Below, piece by piece: positions 1 to 7,227 of a stretch of DNA of 39,770 nucleotides. The stretch is from a virus. The stretch lies in IMG/VR virus record IMGVR_UViG_3300046028_006504, positions 1 to 39,770 of that record; one strand, 5' to 3'. Each line of letters begins with the position of its first letter. Positions within the stretch are counted from its first letter, which is position 1. A program made the position numbers and the translations under genes. A model generated the notes under the pieces. That model was given only the letters and a program-made list of their open reading frames with translations. It was not told the DNA's origin and searched no databases.

Positions 1-183
1 AGAGAGAAGGGAAGAAGCAGCCCCTCCTAAAGCACTTGCCGCAATTGCACTTGGAACATCTTCCATTATTGGACTTTTAATATTTTCTTGATTTTCTGTT
101 AAGGTTTTTTTAGTATCATACTTCATTAGAAGTAACGCTCTCAATAATTCTTCCTTACCTTCGTTTAACTTATGTTGTTTCAT
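1..183 (-). CDS. N-terminal part of a virion-like protein (cut by window edge)
   Basis: The ATG lies at 181-183 on the minus strand and the reading frame runs open off the left edge, giving 61 residues. The start MKQHKLNEGKEELLRALLLM is followed by KYDTKKTLTENQ and then an Ala/Gly/Ser-rich stretch (AIAASALGGAASSLL). The LLxMKYDTKKTLTENQ pattern resembles the helical N-terminal tags seen on other proteins in this window and ends in a short acidic/Gln motif. I infer a virion or prohead-associated protein; no enzymatic domain is visible in the part present. A TATTTATA box sits 29 bases upstream. Confidence 0.6.
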   Translation of the reverse strand, partial: MKQHKLNEGKEELLRALLLMKYDTKKTLTENQENIKSPIMEDVPSAIAASALGGAASSLLS

Positions 184-212
184 TTTAAAATGTTTTTTTT
201 GATTAATCTAAA

Positions 213-220
213 TATAAATA
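213..220 (-). promoter_or_regulatory. TATTTATA box upstream of the 1-183 gene
   Basis: Reads TATTTATA on the minus strand, 29 bases before the ATG at 183. It is one of the looser examples of the window-wide TATTTATN element. Confidence 0.35.
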
Positions 221-227
221 TCATCGT

Positions 228-479
228 TTATAATAAAGTATTTGCCTTACCTCTATTAACTTTAACTATCTCGGCCCATTTAGTATTACCTATTTGATTT
301 GCAGGACCAGTTCTTGCTACACCTGAGTCCCATTTGGTTACTGTTGGGTAATTTTCGCCGGCACCTCCACCACTACTTGGTGCTGCCGCGGCGGCGTCTT
401 GTTCCCCAAGTTCACCCTCGTTTCCTGTTGGAGTATACTCCTTCATTAAAGAAATTATGTAATTAATATCATTTATCAT
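228..479 (-). CDS. Small Ala/Gly-rich virion-like protein, 83 aa
   Basis: An 83-residue protein of unknown function. It opens with a helix (INDINYIISLMKEYTP), passes through GELGEQ, a run of five Ala and a Ser/Gly linker (residues 26-42), and ends in a compact segment rich in Trp, Lys and Asn (WDSGVARTGPANQIGNTKW). The helix followed by L-G-E-Q resembles the tag-plus-cleavage-site layout of prohead-targeted proteins in this window. A TATTTATT box ends 3 bases before the ATG, so the mRNA is probably leaderless. It lies just upstream, on the same strand, of the cut gene at 1-183. Structural role is an inference. Confidence 0.6.
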   Translation of the reverse strand: MINDINYIISLMKEYTPTGNEGELGEQDAAAAAPSSGGGAGENYPTVTKWDSGVARTGPANQIGNTKWAEIVKVNRGKANTLL

Positions 480-482
480 AGC

Positions 483-490
483 AATAAATA
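483..490 (-). promoter_or_regulatory. TATTTATT box, 3 bases from the ATG at 479
   Basis: Reads TATTTATT on the minus strand and is separated from the ATG by gct. It belongs to the short-spacing group of the window-wide element. Confidence 0.45.
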
Positions 491-513
491 TTTTTTATTT
501 CAAAAAAGATACT

Positions 514-521
514 TATATTTG
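514..521 (+). promoter_or_regulatory. Bacteroidota-type -7 box TATATTTG
   Basis: TATATTTG matches the TAnnTTTG consensus of Bacteroidota house-keeping promoters. It lies 20 bases before the lipoprotein ATG at 542. No clear -33 TTTG is visible. Confidence 0.5.
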
Positions 522-541
522 TAGAATAATAAATTATAACT

Positions 542-1048
542 ATGAAAAAACTAATATTAATATCCTTATGTGTGGCGTTTTTAACGTCTTGTGAAAAATA
601 TTCTGAACCATCTTCATTAAGTTTAAGTGGTGAATATATTGTCGATAGAATAACATTTTCTAAAGTTGAGAACTCAAGTACGCCTGGAGACACAACTTAT
701 CAACCAGGAAGTGTGTATATCAACCCTAACGATGTCTTCCCTATCGATAGTATAAGTGTGGGATTTACAAAATGGCATTTGGATTATAGTGTAATTTCAT
801 TTTGTCCAACATCTTTACCATCAGGTCAGGTTATTTGGGGTAAACAATACTTCTATAAAGTGATTGGTCATAATTCAATAAATGACTTAGGATATATCCA
901 ATTTAATGTTAATTCAAGTTCAAGAACTTTTAAGATTATTAGTGATGGATTTGAAAGTCTAACATTACGTACAACAGGTTTATGGCCAAGTGGTAGTTCT
1001 GGTGGTAATCAGTCTATTACATTATACTTAACAAGAGTTGGCCCTTAA
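542..1048 (+). CDS. Predicted outer-membrane lipoprotein, 168 aa
   Basis: The N-terminus MKKLILISLCVAFLTSCEKY is a clear type II signal peptide: charged MKK, hydrophobic core, lipobox LTSC with the lipidated Cys at residue 17. The mature part is Ser-rich and beta-strand-like with no recognised domain; layout resembles the many small lipoproteins of Bacteroidota. It is expressed from a TATATTTG box and overlaps the convergent gene at 1045 by the four bases TTAA, which supply a stop codon on both strands. Being exported, it is more likely to act in the host envelope than in the virion. Function unknown. Confidence 0.75.
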   Translation: MKKLILISLCVAFLTSCEKYSEPSSLSLSGEYIVDRITFSKVENSSTPGDTTYQPGSVYINPNDVFPIDSISVGFTKWHLDYSVISFCPTSLPSGQVIWGKQYFYKVIGHNSINDLGYIQFNVNSSSRTFKIISDGFESLTLRTTGLWPSGSSGGNQSITLYLTRVGP

Positions 1049-1356
1049 AATAACTCTGAATTGGGTAGTTTGTCAGGGTATATTAGATAATATTCATTTA
1101 AGAACGAAATGATTTCATCGTCGTCAACAAATATTTCATCGTCGTCATATTCATCATCATCGTCATCTTCATCAAGTAATCCCCTATAATTATCCTTTGC
1201 GTCTGAAACAAAGTCATAACCAAAATCGCTTATTTCGTCAAAGTTAATCTTATCTTCTCTAATTTCATCGTCACTATCTAAAGTGGTTCTAAATGTAACT
1301 TCAAGGGTTTTTGAAGCATCATTTAAGTAGTAAGTAATTAATTCCGTAATTTCCAT
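1045..1356 (-). CDS. Very acidic hypothetical protein, 103 aa
   Basis: A small protein whose middle and C-terminal parts are dominated by Asp and Glu, including the run DEDDDDDEYDDDE near residues 62-74. The N-terminal 50 residues alternate hydrophobic and polar residues as in a beta-rich fold (ITELITYYLN, LEVTFRTTL). No domain is recognised. No convincing promoter box precedes it. Extreme acidity is seen in DNA mimics but also in many virion proteins, so no function is assigned. Confidence 0.6.
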   Translation of the reverse strand: MEITELITYYLNDASKTLEVTFRTTLDSDDEIREDKINFDEISDFGYDFVSDAKDNYRGLLDEDDDDDEYDDDEIFVDDDEIISFLNEYYLIYPDKLPNSELF

Positions 1357-1420
1357 GTCTTAGTAATTTAAAATAATCTAATTAACCCTAAGAAATATCT
1401 TAAAGTAGCCAAAAGTTATA

Positions 1421-2050
1421 TTAAAGATTTTTAAATCTTCTAAACATGTCTAATGATTTATTAACTTGTTCTTGTATGTTGTTACTCATTTCTTCGTCCT
1501 CTAACCCTAATAAACCTGCAATATCAATATCACTAAATTCAGGTGTTTCTTCATCACCATAGTATGGGTTATACATACTTAAATCTTTGTATTCGTCCTC
1601 ATCTTTTTCTTCATTATCAAATGAATCTGTCATTCCAGAACCTTCACACCATTCACAAACTTCATCTGAAAATTCATCGTGACCTTCACCACTACAATGA
1701 GGACATTTAACAAATCTTTCATTTTCTTCATCTTCATGACTAAAAGTTCCATGTTCTAAATCATCATCACCATCACCAATCATATCTAATTGTTCTCCAA
1801 CACTAACCATGTAAGATTCTTCTTCTTCACTTTCAAGGATACTTTCGTTGATACCTACATTTTTATAGTTAGTTACAACACCTTTGTTATTTAATGTTAT
1901 ACCATTTTTATCATTCGCAAAGTCTTGAGTATATAATGGTTGTTCATTTTGTTTGGAGTAGTTAGTAACATATCCATCATAGATATGTTTATGTTGGTCA
2001 AGAATATTAGTTCTTTCCTCATTTGTCATTTTAAAAAAATATTGGTTCAT
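1421..2050 (-). CDS. Virion-like acidic protein with two DnaJ-type CxxCxGxG zinc motifs, 209 aa
   Basis: Residues 8-27 (MTNEERTNILDQHKHIYDGY) match the N-terminal tag of the protein at 36749 (LTQEEKNNILEQH), so both probably use the same targeting signal. The middle carries CPHCSGEG (116-123) and CEWCEGSG (132-139), two copies of the cysteine repeat of the DnaJ zinc domain, enough for one zinc site. There is no J-domain. The remainder is very rich in Asp and Glu. A TATTTATA box lies 16 bases before the ATG. The likely role is a virion-associated zinc protein; a link to the phage DnaK at 8070 is speculative. Confidence 0.65.
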   Translation of the reverse strand: MNQYFFKMTNEERTNILDQHKHIYDGYVTNYSKQNEQPLYTQDFANDKNGITLNNKGVVTNYKNVGINESILESEEEESYMVSVGEQLDMIGDGDDDLEHGTFSHEDEENERFVKCPHCSGEGHDEFSDEVCEWCEGSGMTDSFDNEEKDEDEYKDLSMYNPYYGDEETPEFSDIDIAGLLGLEDEEMSNNIQEQVNKSLDMFRRFKNL

Positions 2051-2066
2051 AATAATTTGTTTTAAC

Positions 2067-2074
2067 TATAAATA
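2067..2074 (-). promoter_or_regulatory. TATTTATA box upstream of the 1421-2050 gene
   Basis: TATTTATA followed by gttaaaac, 16 bases before the ATG. The downstream TTAAAAC is shared with the boxes at 24515 and 37183. Confidence 0.5.
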
Positions 2075-2111
2075 TATTGATTTGATGAAATATTTTCCAT
2101 ATCCTTAAACT

Positions 2112-2402
2112 ATGAAAGTAGATATAGACGAATACGCTGAAGGGGCAATCCTATTAGATAATTTAGAAGAAGCAATTATTGGTATTGTCGAGGAATTTGG
2201 TAATGGTCGACGAATACTTTATTCTAAATCTAAGATTTTATCTATATTACAAATTAGAGATGGAATGACCGAACAAGAGTCCGAAGAATTCTACGATTAC
2301 AATATTTTAGGTTTATATGCCGGAGAACAAAACGCAGTGTTTTTAGACTTAAAAGTTACTCCGGTTAAAACTGACGATATTTGGGACTTTATTTTAGAAT
2401 AA
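2112..2402 (+). CDS. Small conserved-type phage hypothetical protein, 96 aa
   Basis: A 96-residue soluble protein with the pattern L-x-E-A-I-I-G-I near residue 20, ILQIRDGMTEQESEEFYDYN in the middle and GLYAGEQNAVFLD near the C-terminus. This arrangement resembles small proteins found in many phage and bacterial genomes whose biochemical role is not known. Its 3' end overlaps the convergent gene at 2394 by nine bases. No strong promoter box is visible; the leader begins within the divergent region shared with the gene ending upstream. Confidence 0.6.
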   Translation: MKVDIDEYAEGAILLDNLEEAIIGIVEEFGNGRRILYSKSKILSILQIRDGMTEQESEEFYDYNILGLYAGEQNAVFLDLKVTPVKTDDIWDFILE

Positions 2403-3008
2403 ATTAAAGTAAAGTTCAACCACTTTGGTTGCGTATCTTGGAATGTATCTATTAATATTTTCAAGACTTTCTTCTTTTCCTTGAGCGTTTAATGCCTTAA
2501 TAGTTCCATTAATCATTTCTGATTGAGCCTGATTGGCACCTTCTAATACCTTTTCAACCAGTTCTTCATCGATATCTTTATATTCAAACTCATGTTTAAC
2601 TCTATCCTTACCCATATATAGAAATGGTGACGCTCCAAACATATTAGTAATTCCCGATTCTCTAACATCCAATAAATAACTTTTTAAAAACCTCATATTG
2701 AAGTGTTTAAAAATATCAATGTTTTTAAGAAACACTTTATTTTGGGCATCAATTTCAGTTATACTTTTTTTAGTAATTACTCTCTCTTCAATTGATTTTG
2801 TTTTTTTTTCTTTAGGTATATCCCATAAGTCGGCACTTGATATTAAGGCCAATTTACTACCACCATCCCAAGATACATTATATTGGTCATCACCAAACAC
2901 TTTTGATACAGATGTTACAGTTCCCTGTTCTCCAGGTGAAACGGACATTTCTCCGTCCATATGAAGTAATACTACTCTATCACCAATATTTAATTTAGGA
3001 TTAATCAT
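2394..3008 (-). CDS. DUF4314-like SH3-barrel protein, 204 aa
   Basis: Residues 6-63 look like a small beta-barrel of the DUF4314 type: LNIGDRVVLLHMDGE, then PGEQGTVTSV, then YNVSWDGGSKLALISSADLW. The pattern of GDRV, a P-G-x-x-G-T-V turn and W-x-x-G-S-x-L-A-L-I is characteristic. The C-terminal two thirds are alpha-helical with no recognised domain. DUF4314 proteins have no proven function; the fold suggests binding to protein or nucleic acid. A TATTTATT box lies 20 bases before the ATG, divergent from the gene at 3059. Confidence 0.6.
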   Translation of the reverse strand: MINPKLNIGDRVVLLHMDGEMSVSPGEQGTVTSVSKVFGDDQYNVSWDGGSKLALISSADLWDIPKEKKTKSIEERVITKKSITEIDAQNKVFLKNIDIFKHFNMRFLKSYLLDVRESGITNMFGASPFLYMGKDRVKHEFEYKDIDEELVEKVLEGANQAQSEMINGTIKALNAQGKEESLENINRYIPRYATKVVELYFNLF

Positions 3009-3028
3009 TTTTTTACAATTGTTATAAC

Positions 3029-3036
3029 AATAAATA
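3029..3036 (-). promoter_or_regulatory. TATTTATT box for the 2394-3008 gene
   Basis: TATTTATT on the minus strand, 20 bases before the ATG. It lies back to back with the plus-strand box at 3046. Confidence 0.4.
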
Positions 3037-3045
3037 TAATCAAAG

Positions 3046-3053
3046 TATTTATT
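3046..3053 (+). promoter_or_regulatory. TATTTATT box, 5 bases from the ATG at 3059
   Basis: GTATTTATT followed by aacgt and the ATG; a short-spacing example of the element. Confidence 0.5.
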
Positions 3054-3058
3054 AACGT

Positions 3059-3691
3059 ATGAGTGTTACCATTTTAATTACAGAAGAACAAAAAAGAAGA
3101 TTATTATCTGAAGAATCAGGTAATAAATTTAGCGATGTTATTAAACAAAACTACGAATTTATTAGAAAAATTGTGAAAGATTCTTCAGAACAAATTGGTA
3201 TTAATTTAGAATTCCTAATTACGTGGGGGGCATCTATTGGAGGATTTGTTGGTCCGTTGGAAGATTATTTATCCGGTAGACATCCTGAATTATCTGACCT
3301 TGACATTAGTTTAATTTTAATGGGGGTTATTTCGTCGTATTACATTGATAATAAAACATTTGTTAGTAAGATATATGACAAAATAAAAGAAGAAGGTTTA
3401 ATTAAACCCTTTAAAACCGTCCTCAAAAAAAGTGAAGAATTAAAGGAAGTTTTTTTAGATTTTATCGGTAGTTTAGGTGTTACACTTCATAAAGTAACCA
3501 ACATCATGAGTTACACTTTTATTATTCCATTAATCCCGATGTTATATAATTTAGCTAAAGGTGACCCAAATTCTGTAGAACCTCTACATATTGCACAAAG
3601 ATTGGCCGGATTTGGTTTATTAACCATTTCAGGAATTATCTTAAAAGAATTAATCAACAAAATGATTAAACGATTCCGAAGTAAAGATTAA
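3059..3691 (+). CDS. Membrane protein with prohead-targeting-type N-terminus, 210 aa
   Basis: The start MSVTILITEEQKRRLLSEES is one of the shared N-terminal tags of this window (I-x-x-T-E-x-Q-x-x-x-L). Hydrophobic segments near residues 50-65, 82-97, 150-165 and 180-198 suggest a multi-pass membrane protein, separated by polar helices; the end is basic (KMIKRFRSKD). An internal-head membrane protein that enters or acts at the host membrane on infection is possible. The last four bases TTAA are shared with the convergent protease gene at 3688. No enzymatic motif is seen. Confidence 0.65.
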   Translation: MSVTILITEEQKRRLLSEESGNKFSDVIKQNYEFIRKIVKDSSEQIGINLEFLITWGASIGGFVGPLEDYLSGRHPELSDLDISLILMGVISSYYIDNKTFVSKIYDKIKEEGLIKPFKTVLKKSEELKEVFLDFIGSLGVTLHKVTNIMSYTFIIPLIPMLYNLAKGDPNSVEPLHIAQRLAGFGLLTISGIILKELINKMIKRFRSKD

Positions 3692-4662
3692 GATTTTTTA
3701 TATTTCAACAACTCTTGAATCACAATTTCTTGGTCTTCTTTATTTAAGTTGTGAATATCCTCATGAGTTTTGAACCAATTTCTAACAACCGATTCAAACG
3801 GAATTCTACGTAATTTTGAAAGTCTTTTAAACCCGGCAACTTGAGCGGGAATTTCATGTGATTGTAAATAATATTTTAAAGAATCTTCTACTTCGTCTTG
3901 TTCGTCATCAAATTCTCCTCGATATCCTTGTAATGAATGTTCTAATTCATGAGCAATAACTTCATTTAATTCACCAATAATTTCATATAATGATTTAGTT
4001 AAATCTGACGGATTATAAATAACCATAATCTCAATAACATCGTCTTCGTTAGAATAGGATGCGTTTAATTTATATCCATTAATAGTATCATCGTGTTCAA
4101 TAAATAAGTCGACCGAAAATTCTACAGGAAATCTATTAAAGTGATACCCGGTACCATATTCGTTATCAGGTAAGGTATATTCACCCTCTTCATTAGTCTT
4201 TAAAACTTTAACGATGTCTTTAACAACATTTCTTATTGCTTCTCTCGTCATTTTTTGTTCTTGTATTGGTTCTTTTTCAGGTAATTCTATATTAACATTT
4301 CCAATGTAAATTCGAATATCGGGGTCAAAGTTAATCAAAATATTCTTAATATCAGCCATTATTTCATTTTTAAAATAGAATAAATTATCATCTAGCATCG
4401 CCTTCCAAAATACTTGGTCGTTTGACTTTTGGTCATGAAATAAAAGTTGACTTAACTTATCTCTAAAGTTAAATAAGGTTAAAGATATGTTCAAATAGTC
4501 ATAGTATTCTCCAACACTAATCATTTGTTTATACCCTATGATTTTAATTTTATAATCTAAATCCACCATTGTTCGGGTGTTATAAATCATAAGTCCCTTA
4601 TAATTGAAGGTCTTATTTTCTAAAAATGTATTAAGTCTATTAATTTCTTTGTCAGTTAACAT
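3688..4662 (-). CDS. HExxH zinc metalloprotease-like virion protein, 324 aa
   Basis: Residues 238-242 are HELEH in the context NEVIAHELEHSLQGYRG, the zinc-binding helix of zincin metallopeptidases: two His ligands and the catalytic Glu. A third ligand candidate is the Glu of SHEIPAQVAGF, 28 residues further on. The first 130 residues hold no known domain but begin with MLTDKEINRL, similar to the starts of the proteins at 28079 and 31545. EPIQEQ near residue 133 fits an I-x-E processing site, so the protease may be released by cleavage. A TATTTATA box ends 3 bases before the ATG. It appears to be a distant paralogue of the proteins at 10069 and 25826. Substrate unknown. Confidence 0.7.
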   Translation of the reverse strand: MLTDKEINRLNTFLENKTFNYKGLMIYNTRTMVDLDYKIKIIGYKQMISVGEYYDYLNISLTLFNFRDKLSQLLFHDQKSNDQVFWKAMLDDNLFYFKNEIMADIKNILINFDPDIRIYIGNVNIELPEKEPIQEQKMTREAIRNVVKDIVKVLKTNEEGEYTLPDNEYGTGYHFNRFPVEFSVDLFIEHDDTINGYKLNASYSNEDDVIEIMVIYNPSDLTKSLYEIIGELNEVIAHELEHSLQGYRGEFDDEQDEVEDSLKYYLQSHEIPAQVAGFKRLSKLRRIPFESVVRNWFKTHEDIHNLNKEDQEIVIQELLKYKKS

Positions 4663-4665
4663 AAT

Positions 4666-4673
4666 TATAAATA
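4666..4673 (-). promoter_or_regulatory. TATTTATA box, 3 bases from the ATG at 4662
   Basis: GTATTTATA followed by att and the ATG; a short-spacing example. Confidence 0.5.
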
Positions 4674-4703
4674 CTCTTAATTGTCTTTAACGATTATTTT
4701 TCC

Positions 4704-4711
4704 TATATTTT
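4704..4711 (+). promoter_or_regulatory. TATATTTT box, 4 bases from the ATG at 4716
   Basis: Matches TAnnTTTG except the last base. A TTG at 4681-4683, 20 bases upstream, can serve as the -33 element. The spacing of 4 bases to the ATG implies leaderless mRNA. Confidence 0.5.
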
Positions 4712-4715
4712 AGTT

Positions 4716-5738
4716 ATGAATAAGAAATTTGATTTTAAAGATATTACATTAGTCCCAGAGACTATTTCATCAATTAATAGTCGGTCACAAATCGACATTT
4801 TTACAACTAACTATAAACTACCAATTTTTGTATCACCAATGGACACTGTGGTCGATTCAGATAATTATGAGACATTTCTTGAAGAAAAATTAGAAGTATG
4901 TTTACCTAGATTCGTATATGTCGGTAACACATTTTCATCAATTTCATTAGATGAATTTGAAAAGATTCTTGAGTGGTATGGTGATGATGAATTAGAAGAA
5001 GATATTAATATCCTTATAGATATTGCAAATGGTCATATGGTAAAGTTATATGACCTATGTAAACAATTTTGTGAAATTAGAACTAACCCGAATCACCGAA
5101 TTATCGTCGGTAATATAGCAAACCCAAAAACTTATGAAAAGTTCGCTGAAATAGGTGTAGATTTTATTCGTGTAGGTATCGGTGGTGGTAGTGGTTGTTT
5201 AACTTCAGCAAATACCGGAGTCCATTATCCAATGGCATCATTAATTAATGAGTGTTATCAAATTAAGAAAAATGGTAACTATACTACTAAAATAATTGCC
5301 GATGGTGGTTTTAGAAATTATGATGATATTATAAAAGCGTTAGCACTTGGTGCCGATTATGTAATGTTAGGCGGTGTCTTAAATAAAACTCTTGAGTCTT
5401 GTTCTCCAACTAAATTATTTAAATATATTACATTATCCAACAAACAATCCGTTTACATTTGGAATACCTTCCCAAAACTTAGAAAATATTTCTATAAAGA
5501 GTTCAGAGGGATGAGTACTAAAGAAGTTCAAAGAAAGTGGGGAAAAAAGAAATTAACTACGTCTGAAGGGATTGTTAAGTATAATAAAGTCGAATATACT
5601 TTAGAGTCGTGGGTTGATAATTTTAAGGATTATTTAAAGTCCGCCATGTCTTACACCAACTCAAAAACTCTTGAGGAGTTTAAAGAATCCGAATTTATTT
5701 TTATTACCGAAAATTCTTTAAAAAGATTTAATAAATAA
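4716..5738 (+). CDS. IMP dehydrogenase / GMP reductase family enzyme, 340 aa
   Basis: A TIM-barrel enzyme of the IMPDH/GMPR family that would act on IMP or GMP with NAD(P) in the cytoplasm. The N-terminus FDFKDITLVPETISSINSRS matches the family opening (D-D-V-L-L-x-P). The active-site loop is GIGGGSGCLTSANTGVHYP with the catalytic Cys at residue 161, followed by ADGGFRNYDDIIKALALGAD (195-214) and VMLGG, which bind the substrate phosphate. FRGMSTKE near 264 matches the Y-R-G-M-S flap. No CBS (Bateman) domain is present, which favours a GMP-reductase-like or minimal IMPDH form. Likely adjusts the guanine nucleotide pool during infection. Confidence 0.85.
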   Translation: MNKKFDFKDITLVPETISSINSRSQIDIFTTNYKLPIFVSPMDTVVDSDNYETFLEEKLEVCLPRFVYVGNTFSSISLDEFEKILEWYGDDELEEDINILIDIANGHMVKLYDLCKQFCEIRTNPNHRIIVGNIANPKTYEKFAEIGVDFIRVGIGGGSGCLTSANTGVHYPMASLINECYQIKKNGNYTTKIIADGGFRNYDDIIKALALGADYVMLGGVLNKTLESCSPTKLFKYITLSNKQSVYIWNTFPKLRKYFYKEFRGMSTKEVQRKWGKKKLTTSEGIVKYNKVEYTLESWVDNFKDYLKSAMSYTNSKTLEEFKESEFIFITENSLKRFNK

Positions 5739-5755
5739 TCACTATATTTAATGTT

Positions 5756-5851
5756 GTGAAACGTTATCCTAAAATAATATCCGATATGTATGTTAAGGTT
5801 TATTTAATGTCAATTAAAGTGACAGAAATTATTAGAATTTTCTACAATTAA
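5756..5851 (+). CDS. Possible 31-residue small ORF (GTG start)
   Basis: A GTG at 5756 opens a basic 31-residue ORF (VKRYPKIISDMYVKVYLMSI then KVTEIIRIFYN). A TATATTTA box at 5743-5750 lies 5 bases before the GTG, the same geometry as the leaderless genes nearby. This fills the gap between the IMPDH-like gene and the kinase. Without homologues it may be chance or a decayed gene. Confidence 0.25.
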   Translation: MKRYPKIISDMYVKVYLMSIKVTEIIRIFYN

Positions 5852-5875
5852 CTATCCATAATCAATAAAAATCCT

Positions 5876-5883
5876 TATATTTG
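5876..5883 (+). promoter_or_regulatory. TATATTTG box, 4 bases from the ATG at 5888
   Basis: A perfect TAnnTTTG -7 element followed by tatc and the ATG. Transcription would start at or beside the start codon. Confidence 0.6.
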
Positions 5884-5887
5884 TATC

Positions 5888-6289
5888 ATGAAAAAATCAC
5901 TTTACATAATTAGAGGAATACCTGGTTCAGGGAAATCAACATTTGCTAAGTCGTTGGTGGGAAATAAAGATTATTGTCATAAAGAAGCTGATATGTTTTT
6001 TATTGACGAGAACGGTAATTATAATTTTAACCCATCAAATTTAAAAGAAGCCCACAAATGGTGTCAAGAAGAAATAGAATTTTTAATGAGATTAGGTCAT
6101 ACATCTGTTGTGGTATCAAATACATTCACCCAAGAATGGGAAATGGAACCATATATTAAATTATCGGAAAAATATGATTATACGGTATTCTCAGTTATCG
6201 TTGAAAACAGACATGGTGGTGTTAATTCCCATGACGTACCTGAAGATAAACTTGAAATAATGAAAAATCGTTTTGAAATAAAATTATAA
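5888..6289 (+). CDS. P-loop kinase (AAA_33 / N4BP2-like), 133 aa
   Basis: The Walker A motif GIPGSGKST lies at residues 10-18 directly after the first beta-strand (LYIIR). It is followed by EADMFF, then NPSNLKEAHKWCQ and VVVSNTFT, and ends with DVPEDKLEIMKNRFE. This order matches the small AAA_33/N4BP2-type P-loop proteins related to polynucleotide kinase, though no phosphatase half is fused. The substrate (nucleic acid 5' end, nucleotide or other) cannot be read from the sequence. The gene follows a host-type leaderless promoter and precedes a small membrane protein by four bases, so they form an operon. Confidence 0.75.
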   Translation: MKKSLYIIRGIPGSGKSTFAKSLVGNKDYCHKEADMFFIDENGNYNFNPSNLKEAHKWCQEEIEFLMRLGHTSVVVSNTFTQEWEMEPYIKLSEKYDYTVFSVIVENRHGGVNSHDVPEDKLEIMKNRFEIKL

Positions 6290-6293
6290 ACCT

Positions 6294-6500
6294 ATGAAAA
6301 AATTACCAACCATTCTTACCCTAATACTTTTAGTATCAAGATTATTCATTATCTATAAATTAATTAGTTTATTATATTTAACACAACAAAACCCGATTGA
6401 ATATCCTATGGATAAATTAACTTGGTGGAGTTGTTTATTGGTATTTGATATTTGGTTACAGACCGTATTACCATCAATCGATAACGATGACGAGTCTTAA
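6294..6500 (+). CDS. Small membrane protein, 68 aa
   Basis: Two hydrophobic helices, residues 7-28 (ILTLILLVSRLFIIYKLISL) and about 44-62, with a short polar loop and an acidic tail (DNDDES). It follows the kinase gene with a 4-base gap and is probably co-transcribed. It has no holin-specific feature beyond size and topology; function unknown. Confidence 0.6.
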   Translation: MKKLPTILTLILLVSRLFIIYKLISLLYLTQQNPIEYPMDKLTWWSCLLVFDIWLQTVLPSIDNDDES

Positions 6501-6553
6501 AATTCTTATTTGTCACAAATATCATGTATTTCAAATAATTCGAGATACATGAA

Positions 6554-6561
6554 TATTTATA
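6554..6561 (+). promoter_or_regulatory. TATTTATA box for the 6579 gene
   Basis: TATTTATA, 17 bases before the ATG at 6579; long-spacing group. Confidence 0.5.
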
Positions 6562-6578
6562 AATAAAGAAATTTCAAA

Positions 6579-7088
6579 ATGAAAAAAGTTATAATAGATG
6601 AACAAAAACTTCGTAAAATAATTAGAGAACATATTTTAGAAGAACAACGTATCGAACCTAAAACTGGTGGCGAACAAAAACAAAGATGTGTACCCGAGAA
6701 CGTTATCCCATTAGACCACATTGTTGGTCCTTCTGAAAACTTTAAAAATTACACATCAAGTCTTTATAAAAGAGATGGTGGTATTAACGGAATGGTCGAT
6801 ACTTTAGATATGTTAAAAACTCTAAGACTTCATGATGTGAATGATGGTGGTGAACATTTATCATATAATTTAATGAATCATCTTAATGGTTTTAGAAATA
6901 AAAACTACCATGATGAAACGAATAACGAATGTATTAAGGCTATGGATAAAGTAATCGAGTTATATAGAGAGAACGAGCATGGAGAAGAATTAGTTAAAGA
7001 TATCGAAAAAATATTAAAACATTCAGGCCCAACACCAAGAGCTAAAGAATATTTGAAGAGATGTTTAACATTAGTTAAAGAAAAATAA
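6579..7088 (+). CDS. Prohead-targeting-type protein, 169 aa
   Basis: The first 23 residues (MKKVIIDEQKLRKIIREHIL plus EEQ) form a basic amphipathic helix that ends in L-E-E-Q, a strong example of the window's shared tag with an L-x-E processing site. The remaining 145 residues are soluble and helical, with no recognised motif (PENVIPLDHIVGPSENF, DGGEHLSYNLMNHLNGFRNK). I infer an internal head protein cleaved after the tag. A TATTTATA box lies 17 bases upstream, and a three-hairpin structure ending in a T-tract follows directly after the stop. Confidence 0.65.
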   Translation: MKKVIIDEQKLRKIIREHILEEQRIEPKTGGEQKQRCVPENVIPLDHIVGPSENFKNYTSSLYKRDGGINGMVDTLDMLKTLRLHDVNDGGEHLSYNLMNHLNGFRNKNYHDETNNECIKAMDKVIELYRENEHGEELVKDIEKILKHSGPTPRAKEYLKRCLTLVKEK

Positions 7089-7166
7089 TCCTCGAAAGAG
7101 GACTTTTAGGACCGTTATCGTTATGGTAACACAATTAAGGGGAAGTTCGCTACTACCCCTTTTTTT
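7089..7166 (+). ncRNA. Candidate structured RNA of three hairpins ending in a terminator
   Basis: Directly after the 6579 gene, three hairpins follow each other. The first is TCCTC-GAAA-GAGGA at 7089-7102, a perfect 5-bp stem with a GNRA loop. The second pairs GTTATC (7114-7119) with GGTAAC (7125-7130). The third pairs AGGGG (7138-7142) with CCCCT (7156-7160), holds an inner AG-TTCG-CT tetraloop and is followed by seven T, so it is an intrinsic terminator. The last hairpin alone ends the upstream gene; the first two are not needed for that and suggest a stable 3' end or a small RNA released from the transcript. No known RNA family is recognised. Confidence 0.45.
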
Positions 7167-7206
7167 ATGCAGTTAAGAATTATAGTGATAAACCAAAAAA
7201 TGTAAA

Positions 7207-7214
7207 TATTTATT
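7207..7214 (+). promoter_or_regulatory. TATTTATT box for the holin-like gene
   Basis: TATTTATT, 13 bases before the ATG at 7228; long-spacing group. Confidence 0.5.
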
Positions 7215-7227
7215 AATAAAAAACATT

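Noticed and set aside
7089-7166. tRNA or tRNA-like structure
   Set aside because: The three hairpins do not fold into a cloverleaf, and no acceptor stem, T-arm sequence or CCA end is seen.
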